A stretch of DNA of 64,000 nucleotides from Planomicrobium soli. GTDB taxonomy: Bacteria; Bacillota; Bacilli; Bacillales_A; Planococcaceae. The notes under the pieces were generated by a model. The model did no database searches. It was not told the DNA's origin and was given only the letters and a program-made list of their open reading frames with translations. Made by a program: the position numbers and the translations under genes. The stretch is from NCBI RefSeq assembly GCF_003014655.1, contig NZ_PYAT01000001.1:186001-250000 (forward strand), given 5' to 3'. This document shows positions 17,283 to 25,719 of this stretch, piece after piece; position 1 is the first letter of the stretch, and each line of letters opens with the position of its first letter.

Positions 17283-18473
17283 TCAGTCTTGCCATTTCGA
17301 TGTTACAAATTGATTGATGCGTTCAACTGCTTCTGTCAACGCCTCAAGCGATGTTGCATATGACAAGCGGATTGTTTTGGGAGCTCCAAATCCAGATCCT
17401 GGAATGACAGCGACATTCGCTTCTGTCAACAAAGCTGTTGCGAATTCATCTACAGAGGAATAGCCGGTTTTGTGGGCTGCTTTCTCAACTTCCGGTAATA
17501 AATAGAAGGCTCCTTCCGGACGAATTACATTGAATCCGGGAATCGCTGCCACTTTTGGAAAAATGGCTTCTAAGCGGGCTTCAAATGCCTGCCGCATTTC
17601 TTCTACTGCTTCCTGTGGGCCGTCATAAGCTTCGATTGCTGCATATTGCGAAGTTGTTGTCGGATTTGATGTAGAATGGCTAGCCAAATCGGTCATCGCT
17701 TTGATGATTTCCGCATCTCCAGCTGCATAGCCAATACGCCATCCTGTCATGGAATGAGATTTCGAAACGCCATTGATGATGATTGTCCGTTTTTTAGCGT
17801 CTTCCGACAGTTCTGCAACAGAGGTATGGACCGCTTCACCGTAAATCAATTTTTCATAAATTTCATCAGAGACGATCAGAATATCCGATTCGCGGCAAAC
17901 ATCAGCAAGCTCAGCCAACTCTTCTTTCGTGTAAAGCATACCAGTCGGATTGCTCGGTGAATTGATAATTACAGCTTTTGTCCGATCCGTAATGGCTTTT
18001 CTCAATTGTTCTGCAGTCACTTTATATGCTTGGCTGGATGTTGCTTCTATGTATACAGGAACTCCTTGCGCCAGTTTTACTTGTTCAGGATAGCTAACCC
18101 AATAAGGAATTGGAATGATCACTTCATCGCCTTCGTTAAGCAACACTTGGAATAGCGTATATAAAACGTGTTTCGCGCCAATTCCGACCATAATTTCTTT
18201 CGGCTCGTAGGATAAGTTTTGGTCCTTCTCCAATTTGCTGATGATTGCTTTTTTTAATGCCGGCAGCCCGCCGGAAGGCGTATATTTTGTTTTTCCTTCT
18301 TTCATGGACTGATAAGCAGCGGTCAGAATATTTTCCGGTGTGTTATAATCCGGCTCGCCTGCTCCTAGACCGATGACGTCAACTCCAGCAGCTTTCAATT
18401 CGTTCGCTTTTGCTGTAATTGCCAGTGTTGTTGAAGGCGTTAAAGTTTGGACGCGTTTTGCTAAGTTGTTCAA
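17283..18473 (-). CDS. aspB: Aspartate aminotransferase, class I PLP enzyme
   Basis: Transfers the amino group between aspartate and 2-oxoglutarate. 396 residues. Substrate and cofactor signatures include INSPSNPTGMLY, VSDEIYEKLIY and the PLP lysine in GVSKSHSMTGWRIGYAAG (about residue 237). The start is TTG at 18473, with AAAGGG upstream; the first residues LAKRVQTLTPSTTLAITAKA align with B. subtilis AspB from its start. Between ypmB and asnS. Confidence 0.95.
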   Translation of the reverse strand: MNNLAKRVQTLTPSTTLAITAKANELKAAGVDVIGLGAGEPDYNTPENILTAAYQSMKEGKTKYTPSGGLPALKKAIISKLEKDQNLSYEPKEIMVGIGAKHVLYTLFQVLLNEGDEVIIPIPYWVSYPEQVKLAQGVPVYIEATSSQAYKVTAEQLRKAITDRTKAVIINSPSNPTGMLYTKEELAELADVCRESDILIVSDEIYEKLIYGEAVHTSVAELSEDAKKRTIIINGVSKSHSMTGWRIGYAAGDAEIIKAMTDLASHSTSNPTTTSQYAAIEAYDGPQEAVEEMRQAFEARLEAIFPKVAAIPGFNVIRPEGAFYLLPEVEKAAHKTGYSSVDEFATALLTEANVAVIPGSGFGAPKTIRLSYATSLEALTEAVERINQFVTSKWQD

Positions 18474-18488
18474 ATGTTATCAACCCTT

Positions 18489-18965
18489 TCACAAATTCAA
18501 GATACGTTTCCACCAAGTTCCATCTTTAGCAAGAATGTAAACATAATTCAGTTGATCTTCTTTATTGATAAAAGCGATTTCCCATACCGGCCCTTCAGTT
18601 TCCATCCCCAATTTCGTATGCAGTATATCTTTAACATCCATTTCCTTCAGCGCAATTTCACGGGCTTCTTTTGCGGTAACCTTATCTTCGAGATCAATCG
18701 CTTCTATTTCACCATCTCCTGAAGGAACAAAAGCAGCTTTTGCTTTGCCTTCTAAATCTGTTCCAATAACAGTGACCGAAGTTTGGCTGTTTGAATAGAC
18801 ATATGCCCGGTCAACCTCTGCAATAAGCTCTTCACTTTCCACTCGGTCTATCGCTTGTTTCTCAACTGCCGAAAAAGGCTTGTTTCCAAGAATGATGATC
18901 AAAATCATCAATGCGACAGCTAGAAAAGAAAGAAAGCCTAAAATAAATGTAACCCATTGCTTCAT
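18489..18965 (-). CDS. ypmB: YpmB, membrane-anchored PepSY-like protein
   Basis: 158 residues. One N-terminal membrane segment (about residues 5-27, FILGFLSFLAVALMILIIIL) and an extracellular domain with the KEAREIALKE helix and WEIAFINKEDQLNYVYI strand pattern of PepSY/DUF5590 proteins. Function unknown; the fold suggests control of an extracytoplasmic protease or binding of wall material. AGGTGATT precedes the ATG. Lies eight bases after ypmA and 15 before aspB. Confidence 0.88.
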   Translation of the reverse strand: MKQWVTFILGFLSFLAVALMILIIILGNKPFSAVEKQAIDRVESEELIAEVDRAYVYSNSQTSVTVIGTDLEGKAKAAFVPSGDGEIEAIDLEDKVTAKEAREIALKEMDVKDILHTKLGMETEGPVWEIAFINKEDQLNYVYILAKDGTWWKRILNL

Positions 18966-18973
18966 TTAATCAC

Positions 18974-19144
18974 CTAAGTCTTATAAATTGTGAAAACCGC
19001 TTTTGTCTGATCTTCTTTATCAAGCGCCAAGCCAAACATCAAATTATTATGTTTTAATGTCCGGTTCAAGGCGTCCACCACTTTATATAAATCCTCTTGA
19101 TACGATACGTTGACAGTAGTAAGAACTTCAATTTTGGATTCCAT
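18974..19144 (-). CDS. ypmA: YpmA, small conserved DUF4264 protein
   Basis: A 56-residue protein, beginning MESKIEVLTTVNVSYQEDLY and ending FTIYKT. GGAAGG lies eight bases before the ATG. Length, the LYKVVDALNRTLKHNNLMFGL core and its place between dinG and ypmB agree with B. subtilis YpmA. Its role is unknown. Stop and the ypmB start are eight bases apart, so the two are surely co-transcribed. Confidence 0.9.
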   Translation of the reverse strand: MESKIEVLTTVNVSYQEDLYKVVDALNRTLKHNNLMFGLALDKEDQTKAVFTIYKT

Positions 19145-19160
19145 GTGTGCGACCTTCCTT

Positions 19161-19250
19161 TCACTTTTTCACCCATTGCCAATTTTCCGGTTTCCAGCGA
19201 ATGCTGAAAGCAGAGCTTTCAACCGCTTTTCCTTCTTGGCAAACTTTCAT
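19161..19250 (-). CDS. Candidate 29-residue protein coupled to dinG
   Basis: The frame starts at an ATG that overlaps the dinG stop as ATGA (19247-19250) and runs 29 codons to TGA 19161-19163, sixteen bases before the ypmA start. The product is MKVCQEGKAVESSAFSIRWK plus nine more residues rich in Trp and Lys (PENWQWVKK). The overlap is the classic arrangement for coupled translation, and the frame fills most of the gap between dinG and ypmA. No family is recognised. It could equally be chance; there is no separate ribosome site. Confidence 0.4.
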   Translation of the reverse strand: MKVCQEGKAVESSAFSIRWKPENWQWVKK

Positions 19251-22006
19251 TGCTTATTATACCAATCTTCAATATCCGTTACCATCTTTTCTAAGGACAC
19301 TTTTGAGACTTTCACTTTCGGCAAGGAGCTTATAAATTCTTTGCCATAGGATTTTGTCTCGATCCGCCGGTCTAATACGATGAATAACCCTCTGTCATTT
19401 TTCGATCGGATCAGCCGCCCGAATCCTTGGCGAAGCCTTAATACGGCTTCTGGCAAGGCATACTGGATAAATGGATTGACGCCTTCTTTTGCGATCGCTT
19501 CTGATCTTGCTTTGAAGATCGGCTCGTCCGGGGACGTAAACGGCAAGCGTACGACGACGACTGCGCGCAAAGCGTCTCCAGGCACATCCACGCCTTCCCA
19601 GAAACTATTGGTTCCGAACAACACGGATTTCTGGAAACGCTGGAACGATTTCAACAGCCTCAGCCGGCTTCCTGAAGAAATTCCTTGGGCGAAAAGCATA
19701 TAGTCCTCCAGCAGGCCGGTATCCTGGATCAGTTCGACAGTTTTGCGCAGCATATCCTGGGAAGTAAACAGCACAAAACAACGCCCTTCAGTGACTAGCA
19801 CGGTTTGGACAACGGCATCAGCAACAGACTCAATGTAATCGTGCTGGGAGACTTGCTGAATGTCCGGCATATCTTCGACAATGAAAACACGGGCTCCCTG
19901 GTAAAAATCTTTTGGCGGATCAAATTTCGATATCCCCACTTGACTTGGAATGCCTAGCTGGTTGACAATGAACCGTTCGTTTGAAGGAACGCTCATAGTA
20001 CCTGACAACCAAATGACCGCTTTCTTCCCGCGGGCTGGACCAATAACATTTTCTACAAGCGATGTCACTTCGAATGGCCTCTTGTAAAACGATAAGCTAT
20101 TTGGCAAACTCCTTAAATCACCTTCTATCCAGCTAACTTCATCTGCCAAGGGGAAAACAAAAATCTCGCTGAATTCAACCGATTTCAGCATGAGTTCTTC
20201 TGTCCAATATCGCCAGTCGGTGATAATGATCTTATCTTGAACCGATTTTTCTGTCAGCCGTTCCGCTTTTTGCAAAATGAGCTGGGACAAGTCAATCCAT
20301 TCGTTCAAATACCGAAGCATTTCGAAAAAGCGGTCTTTGTTTATGTCCAGTTCACTTAATAAGGAAGAGCATTTCTGATGGCGGCTGTTTCTGAACTTTT
20401 CAGCAAACCCCGCCGAAAGAATGGCACTCACTTCATCAAACATGGCGGCAAACTTAGTAAATAACGACTCTAACTTCAATAATTCCGGCACTGTAGCAAA
20501 ACCGGTGCGTTCTGCAACCTCGTAAAGTTTTGCGAACAATTGCTGTTCATCATAGAGGCCAAGTTGGCCGAAAATATATTTCCATTGTGTATAAACAAAT
20601 GTTTTTTCATGTTGGGTGATGGCTGCTTGGACAACTTGATGGGCTTCATCCCAAATAAATGCACCGACATTTTTTAAAATTGAAGGATTGGGCATCCGTT
20701 GATTCAATAAAAATGCATGATTTGTCACTATGATATGCGCTTCTTTTGCTTGCACAAGGGCATTTTCATAAAAATCAAAGCGTTTTTCTGTCGGAGTCAG
20801 CCTCCTCATATGCGAACGGCGGATTTTATCAAGGAAAAACTGGCCGCCGCTTGAAGCGTTGAGTTCATTTAGATCGCCTGTTTCTGTGGATGTCAACCAT
20901 ATCAGCACTTGCATGATGGTAAACGTTTCGTCATAAGACTCATCCTCACCTTGCAGCAATTCCGAAAACCGCGTTAAGTCGATATAATGGCTAAGCCCTT
21001 TTATCAACGCAATGCGAAGGGGAGATCCCATGACTTTTCCCACAATTCTCCCTTCATTTTGAACCAATTGGTCTTGGAGATGGGTAGTGTAAGTACTGAT
21101 GACCACTTGCTTTTTTTCGGCAAAAGCAAATTCCGCCGCAGGCAGCAAATATGCAATGGTCTTCCCCATTCCAGTAGAAGCTTCGATAACCATTTCTCCA
21201 TTATTATAGAGCGTGTTTTGAATAGCATCCATCATATCAAGTTGGCTTTGCCGGCGTTCAAAATCGGGGAACGCTTTTTCTAACCGTTCTTCCCAGGTGC
21301 CAGAGGCGGTTTCAAGTACTTCATCATCCAAAGGTTTTTTCTTGATTTTCAGCGGGATGCCGTTAAAGCGATCAAACGCATCAGGCTGTGCATTTCTTTT
21401 TTTCTGCATCAATTCAAATACCAAACGGGAAAGATCCGATTTCAACTGGAACGAACGTTTATGCAAAAGCGCCAATGTGTCATAAGGAAGCTGCTCCATA
21501 TCCCTTTGGGCACGCAAAAACAGATGCGCTGTAGCAATTGCATCGTCATCCGCCCGGTGTGCACTGGTCAATGGTATGCCAAGCTCTGCTGTGATATCCT
21601 GCAATTTATAGCTGAATGCTGTCGGGTACATTAAACGCGTCAGCTCGACTGTATCCATAGCAAGCCCATGCCATTTCGGCAGTCCGCTCCGTTTCAGCTC
21701 AGCTTGTAAGAAGGTTAAATCGAAATTTGTGTTATGCGCCACAAATATGGCGTCCTGCAATTTGTAAAAAATGGTTTCGGCATACTCTTCAAAAGGAGGC
21801 GCCTGTGCTACGTCTTTATCCGAAATATTCGTCAAGTCTTGGATAAACGCCGGAATTTTTTTTCCGGGATTAATAAATTTCGTATATGTATCAACAATAA
21901 CGCCTTTTTCGATCGTCACTAACGCTATTTGAATAATCCGGTCACCTTTTGCAGGGGAATGGCCCGTTGTTTCAATATCGACAACAACATATTTTTGCGT
22001 GTTCAT
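19247..22006 (-). CDS. dinG: DinG-type helicase fused to a 3'-5' exonuclease
   Basis: 919 residues. The first 170 form a DnaQ-like exonuclease (VVDIETTGHSPAKGDRIIQ with the DxE pair; AHNTNFDLTF; HRADDDAIATAHLF). The rest is a superfamily 2 helicase: Walker A ASTGMGKT, WDEAH, and motif VI LRQGFGRLIRS. The cysteines of the iron-sulfur cluster found in YpvA are missing, as is usual for the Gram-positive DinG, in which exonuclease rather than unwinding activity was reported for the Staphylococcus protein. Start ATG 22006 with GAGGG upstream; a TTG just before it is possible. Ends overlap a small frame. Confidence 0.93.
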   Translation of the reverse strand: MNTQKYVVVDIETTGHSPAKGDRIIQIALVTIEKGVIVDTYTKFINPGKKIPAFIQDLTNISDKDVAQAPPFEEYAETIFYKLQDAIFVAHNTNFDLTFLQAELKRSGLPKWHGLAMDTVELTRLMYPTAFSYKLQDITAELGIPLTSAHRADDDAIATAHLFLRAQRDMEQLPYDTLALLHKRSFQLKSDLSRLVFELMQKKRNAQPDAFDRFNGIPLKIKKKPLDDEVLETASGTWEERLEKAFPDFERRQSQLDMMDAIQNTLYNNGEMVIEASTGMGKTIAYLLPAAEFAFAEKKQVVISTYTTHLQDQLVQNEGRIVGKVMGSPLRIALIKGLSHYIDLTRFSELLQGEDESYDETFTIMQVLIWLTSTETGDLNELNASSGGQFFLDKIRRSHMRRLTPTEKRFDFYENALVQAKEAHIIVTNHAFLLNQRMPNPSILKNVGAFIWDEAHQVVQAAITQHEKTFVYTQWKYIFGQLGLYDEQQLFAKLYEVAERTGFATVPELLKLESLFTKFAAMFDEVSAILSAGFAEKFRNSRHQKCSSLLSELDINKDRFFEMLRYLNEWIDLSQLILQKAERLTEKSVQDKIIITDWRYWTEELMLKSVEFSEIFVFPLADEVSWIEGDLRSLPNSLSFYKRPFEVTSLVENVIGPARGKKAVIWLSGTMSVPSNERFIVNQLGIPSQVGISKFDPPKDFYQGARVFIVEDMPDIQQVSQHDYIESVADAVVQTVLVTEGRCFVLFTSQDMLRKTVELIQDTGLLEDYMLFAQGISSGSRLRLLKSFQRFQKSVLFGTNSFWEGVDVPGDALRAVVVVRLPFTSPDEPIFKARSEAIAKEGVNPFIQYALPEAVLRLRQGFGRLIRSKNDRGLFIVLDRRIETKSYGKEFISSLPKVKVSKVSLEKMVTDIEDWYNKQ

Positions 22007-22042
22007 CAAAATCCCTCTTTCTAAGGTGATTCTTTCTTAAAA

Positions 22043-22051
22043 ATTGTACCA
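22043..22051 (-). promoter_or_regulatory. Extended -10 promoter element of dinG
   Basis: TGGTACAAT on the minus strand is a TGn-extended -10 box 37 bases before the dinG start. No good -35 box is seen at 16-18 bases. Confidence 0.4.
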
Positions 22052-22145
22052 TATCCTTCTAGCATCCGTCTTTTAACGAAAAGTCCTATTCTGTTGCCTT
22101 TTCAACCATTGTTTTTTCGGTTACCCAAAGATAATCGAGAATATT

Positions 22146-22173
22146 AAAAAGCCTCCATAGCAGGAGGCTTTTT
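22146..22173 (-). terminator. Terminator after panD
   Basis: AAAAAGCCTCC and GGAGGCTTTTT form an 11-bp stem with a 6-base loop two bases after the panD stop. A and T runs flank it on both sides. Confidence 0.93.
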
Positions 22174-22174
22174 G

Positions 22175-22558
22175 TTACATAATGGTAGCTTCCGGTTCGT
22201 AGTGAATGATTTCCCGGATTGTATTGTCTTCGTTCATGATGCAGACGGTCGGTTTATGGCTCCGTGCGTTTTCATCCATGACATAACCGTAAGTCAATAC
22301 GATGACAATGTCCCCTTTTTGGACAAGACGGGCTGCTGCACCATTCACGCAAATAACGCCGCTTCCTCTTTCTCCTGCGATAATATACGTTTCAAAGCGT
22401 GCCCCGTTATTGTTGTTGACAACATGGACTTTTTCATTTGGCAGCATCCCCGCTGCATCCAATAAATCTTCGTCAATGGTTATGCTCCCGACATAGTTAA
22501 GATCGGCTTGTGTTACAGTAGCACGATGAAGTTTAGCATTCAGCATCATTCGCAACAT
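22175..22558 (-). CDS. panD: Aspartate 1-decarboxylase (pyruvoyl enzyme)
   Basis: Makes beta-alanine for pantothenate. The proenzyme of 127 residues self-cleaves between Gly and Ser in YVGSITID (residues 23-30) to form the pyruvoyl group. [13 protein letters not shown] and [10 protein letters not shown] are typical later blocks. GGGGAACTG upstream acts as ribosome site and is part of the panC end; stop and start are two bases apart. Second gene of panC-panD. Confidence 0.96.
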   Translation of the reverse strand: MLRMMLNAKLHRATVTQADLNYVGSITIDEDLLDAAGMLPNEKVHVVNNNNGARFETYIIAGERGSGVICVNGAAARLVQKGDIVIVLTYGYVMDENARSHKPTVCIMNEDNTIREIIHYEPEATIM

Positions 22559-22560
22559 GT

Positions 22561-23397
22561 TCAGTTCCCCTTTAAATTTATAATGATGTTATCGATTAAA
22601 CGCGCTTTTTCAAATTGAACAGCAAGTGCCAATATGGCCTCGTCCATAATGTTTTTAGTAAGCGTTGGATAGTCATGCAATTCAATGTAATCAATTTTTC
22701 CGGAGACGTTTTCATCTAAGTAAGCCGCCATTTCAGGCAGTGGATCCTTGCCTTCTAGAAGAAGTTGTTTCCCAAGCCGCAACGCTTTGTTTAAATGAGG
22801 AGCTTCCGCACGCTCTTTTTCACTTAAATAAACATTACGCGAACTTTTGGCGAGACCATCCGCTTCCCGCACCGTTTCCCCTCGACGAATCGAAAGAGGA
22901 AAGTTATAATCGGCCACTAAAGATTCGATGATCGCCAACTGCTGCGCATCTTTTTGGCCAAAATATGCCCGGTCAGCTTGGGTTAAATGGAATAGCTTCG
23001 TCACAACTTTCAAGACGCCATCAAAGTGGCCCGGACGCTTCGCTCCACAAAGCACCTCCGCCTGAGCACCGGCAGAAATTGAAATTTGCGAATCACGAGG
23101 ATACATCTCCTCGACGGAGGGAGCAAAAATAATATCGGTTCCCGCAGCAGCTGCTAATCGCTCATCGCGTTCCAAATCCCGTGGATAACGGTCAAAATCT
23201 TCATTCGGCCCGAATTGTGCCGGATTGACAAAAATGCTCATGACCACTTTGTCATTTTCTTGCTTGGCTTTTTCGACTAACGACAAATGCCCTTCGTGAA
23301 GAAAACCCATTGTCGGGACCAACCCGATCGTTTGCCCGGAATTTTTCACTTCACGGACCCATTTATTCAGTTCTGTGATCGTTTGAATCGTTTGCAC
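22561..23397 (-). CDS. panC: Pantoate-beta-alanine ligase
   Basis: Joins pantoate and beta-alanine with ATP to give pantothenate. 278 residues. The nucleotide site is [15 protein letters not shown] (HIGH-like), followed by [18 protein letters not shown], the pantoate-binding YFGQKDAQQ and KMS-like KSSRNVYLS. The start is GTG at 23397, nine bases after GGAG; the longer open frame to 23433 has no ribosome site and does not align with the family. Its own promoter and a leader of about 190 bases precede it. panB, which comes first in B. subtilis panBCD, is absent here. Confidence 0.94.
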   Translation of the reverse strand: MQTIQTITELNKWVREVKNSGQTIGLVPTMGFLHEGHLSLVEKAKQENDKVVMSIFVNPAQFGPNEDFDRYPRDLERDERLAAAAGTDIIFAPSVEEMYPRDSQISISAGAQAEVLCGAKRPGHFDGVLKVVTKLFHLTQADRAYFGQKDAQQLAIIESLVADYNFPLSIRRGETVREADGLAKSSRNVYLSEKERAEAPHLNKALRLGKQLLLEGKDPLPEMAAYLDENVSGKIDYIELHDYPTLTKNIMDEAILALAVQFEKARLIDNIIINLKGN

Positions 23398-23585
23398 ACA
23401 TTCTCTCTCCTTTTTTGGAGCAAACCAAACCATATAAAAAGCCCTTCAGCCGCAAAAAGGACAGAAGGACAGAAAAGTCTTTGTAGGTTTCCTCCGTCCC
23501 TGTCTAAAAAGATCAAGGCAGAAATATAAAATTGGATTTTTGAATCGATAAGTACGGGTGCAGTTCGCATGCGATACCGCCCACT
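23398..23585 (-). promoter_or_regulatory. Structured 5' leader of panC-panD, candidate riboregulator
   Basis: Between the predicted start near 23585 and the panC GTG lie about 188 untranslated bases. They hold an opening hairpin (23556-23582, GGG...CCC with inner GGU/ACU and UCG/CGA helices and a bulged A), then a GACAG-GGAC segment (23504-23496) able to pair with GUCC-UU-CUGUC (23470-23460). A second, competing hairpin CCUUC/GAAGG (23468-23443) is followed by GCUUUUUAU and looks like a terminator. The shared CUUC makes the two exclusive, as in attenuators. Firmicute pan genes are known to carry the pan RNA motif, a hairpin with bulged A residues; whether this is one is not established. Confidence 0.4.
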
Positions 23586-23591
23586 AAAAAC

Positions 23592-23621
23592 ACTATACCA
23601 GAACGCAAATAAAAAAACCAA
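23592..23621 (-). promoter_or_regulatory. Promoter of panC-panD
   Basis: TTGGTT (23621-23616), 18-base spacer, TATAGT (23597-23592) preceded by TG-G, an extended -10. It begins three bases after the birA stop, so panC is not dependent on the cca-birA transcript. Confidence 0.65.
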
Positions 23622-23624
23622 GCA

Positions 23625-24608
23625 TCAATTTTTCATCTCAATATCCGCGGAATAAATGCCGTGAAGCTTGCCATCATTTGTGCGCAATTGCAAAACCCCT
23701 TCATCGGTGATGCCTTCTGCGATGCCTTCAAGCGTTTCTTTCGCCATCCGGGCGCGGACAGGACGCCCGATAGTGGATGAATAACTTTCCCACATTATTT
23801 TCAACATCTTGAATCCTTGTTCGATATAAAGATTCGTATATTGCTCTAAATAGAAAAGAAGCGACCGGACTAATTCTTGGCGATCCACTGTTTTCCCGTC
23901 CATCATTTTCAACGATGTCGCAATATCCCTTACTTCCGGACTGAAATCTTCTAACTCCTGGTTAGCATTCATGCCGATACCGATGATCAATGCCTGGATG
24001 CCGTCCGCGTCAGACTGTAATTCAGTCAAAATGCCGGTGCATTTCCTGCCATTGAGCAATATATCGTTCGGCCATTTGATTTCCGGTTTTAGTCCGGTTA
24101 CTTCCTCAATGGCGCGGACTACGGCAACAGCTGCAACCAAAGTGAATTGTGGCGCTTTTTGTGGAACCACATCCGGCCGGAGAATTACGCTCATCCATAT
24201 TCCTTTTTGGGGTGCTGAATCCCATTTGCGTGCAAGCCTTCCACGGCCAGCAGTTTGTGTCTCAGTCAAAACGACTGTTCCGTCTGGTGCGCCTTCTTGT
24301 GCAAATTTATGCGCAAGAATTTGCGTGGAAGGACATGAGTCGATATACTCCATTACTTGGCCAATTTTAGCTGTTTTCAAAAGCGGCTGAATGGCGATGG
24401 GTTCTAGTGTATCAGGGATTTCCTTCAATATATAGCCGCGTTTCTTTATAGATTCAATTGTATATCCTTTTTCTTCCAACTCTTTTATGTGTTTCCACAC
24501 TGCTGTCCTTGATATGCCAAATTCATCCGCCAAATACTGGCCGGAAAGAGCTTCTCCGCCCGCTTCCATTAATCGCTTTGCTAATTCATGCGTGACGGTG
24601 ATATTCAT
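23625..24608 (-). CDS. birA: Bifunctional biotin ligase and biotin operon repressor BirA
   Basis: Attaches biotin to carboxylases and, as biotinoyl-AMP complex, represses biotin genes. The N-terminal winged helix (SGQYLADEFGISRTAVWKHI, about residues 21-41) is present, so it is the regulator type. The ligase core holds TAGRGRLARKW (biotinoyl-AMP loop) and KWPNDILLNGRK; the C-terminal SH3-like part ends DGKLHGIYSADIEM. 327 residues. The ATG lies within the cca end (23-base overlap in another frame), so translation may be coupled. Confidence 0.94.
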   Translation of the reverse strand: MNITVTHELAKRLMEAGGEALSGQYLADEFGISRTAVWKHIKELEEKGYTIESIKKRGYILKEIPDTLEPIAIQPLLKTAKIGQVMEYIDSCPSTQILAHKFAQEGAPDGTVVLTETQTAGRGRLARKWDSAPQKGIWMSVILRPDVVPQKAPQFTLVAAVAVVRAIEEVTGLKPEIKWPNDILLNGRKCTGILTELQSDADGIQALIIGIGMNANQELEDFSPEVRDIATSLKMMDGKTVDRQELVRSLLFYLEQYTNLYIEQGFKMLKIMWESYSSTIGRPVRARMAKETLEGIAEGITDEGVLQLRTNDGKLHGIYSADIEMKN

Positions 24609-25719
24609 GCGAAAACCATCCCTTTATCTGTTCTTTGTTGTTCTCCAAACGGGCAAAAACAATTTCCTGTTCTATATCCGCAAGCCATTTTTTTAGCCAT
24701 GGCCCTTGTTTGTTCCCGCTCCAATGCATCAAATCGTTGCCGGTTACCGCAAGTTCTTTTTTCGATTGGATAGGCAAACTTTTTTTTGCTAGTTGAACAT
24801 CCACATCCCTGCCCGATAAAAAGCGGGCGATAGCCAGTTCTCTAGCTGTAAAAACATAAAAAGTCCATGCATTCCATTCCTCCAGCCTTGCCGCTTCTAA
24901 CGCTTTCGCCATCAAACGCTTTTCATCATTGGAAAATTTATAATCTCCAATATCCTCTATCTTTTTTTCTTGCCGGTAAAGCATGTAGCACCATCCCATT
25001 GAGTGGTCACCACAAGATTTGTAATTGGACCAATCCAATTCAAACAATGTACCTGCTGGCAAATTACTACTTAACCCGGAGTGGACTAAATAGGCCATGC
25101 TGCGGGCTGTATGCTTGTGGGCAAAAATTTTATCGAGTTCGGTTTTGATGCGCTCTACTGCCACCGAACGAATCAAATGGGCTTGTCTCCGAATGGAAGC
25201 CAGAGTTTCACTGTCAATTTCAAAATCGAGCTGGCCCGAAAACCGGACGGCCCTCAACATGCGCAGCGCATCTTCTTGAAATCGTTTGTCCGAGTTCCCG
25301 ACAGCTCGAATGAGGCGTTTCTTCAAATCGTTTTTCCCGCCGAATAAATCGATAACATGCAAATCCTCGGACATCGCCATGGCATTGATCGTGAAGTCAC
25401 GCCTTTTCAAATCTTCTTCCAACGATTGGACAAACTCGACAGAATCCGGTCTTCGCATATCCGTATACAGGCCGTCGGTCCTGAACGTTGTAACTTCGAT
25501 TCCTTCGCCATCAAGCAGCACCAGTACCGTGCCATGGGCGATTCCGGTATCCACTGTCCGGTTAAAAAGTTCTTTCACTTTTTCAGGAGCAGCGTTTGTC
25601 GCCACATCAAAATCATCCGGCTTCTTCCCAAGCAAAAAATCCCGTACCGCCCCTCCGACCATATAGGCTTCATAGCCGGCATCCTCAAGAGTACGGATAA
25701 CATTGATAGCCGTTTTCAT
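24586..25719 (-). CDS. cca: CCA-adding tRNA nucleotidyltransferase
   Basis: Adds or repairs the 3'-CCA of tRNAs. 377 residues. Class II nucleotidyltransferase features are all visible: VGGAVRDFLLG, the metal-binding DDFDVAT, RRDFTINAMAMS, and the base-selecting EDALRMLRAVRFS. The ATG overlaps the bshA stop as ATGA, with GGAGAG eight bases upstream. Part of the mgsA-bshA-cca-birA run. Confidence 0.95.
   Translation of the reverse strand: MKTAINVIRTLEDAGYEAYMVGGAVRDFLLGKKPDDFDVATNAAPEKVKELFNRTVDTGIAHGTVLVLLDGEGIEVTTFRTDGLYTDMRRPDSVEFVQSLEEDLKRRDFTINAMAMSEDLHVIDLFGGKNDLKKRLIRAVGNSDKRFQEDALRMLRAVRFSGQLDFEIDSETLASIRRQAHLIRSVAVERIKTELDKIFAHKHTARSMAYLVHSGLSSNLPAGTLFELDWSNYKSCGDHSMGWCYMLYRQEKKIEDIGDYKFSNDEKRLMAKALEAARLEEWNAWTFYVFTARELAIARFLSGRDVDVQLAKKSLPIQSKKELAVTGNDLMHWSGNKQGPWLKKWLADIEQEIVFARLENNKEQIKGWFSHEYHRHA

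Noticed and set aside
23367-23621. Minus-strand frame of 84 residues over the panC leader
   Set aside because: Begins at the promoter itself, overlaps the panC start in another frame, and has no ribosome site; the region is better explained as an RNA leader.
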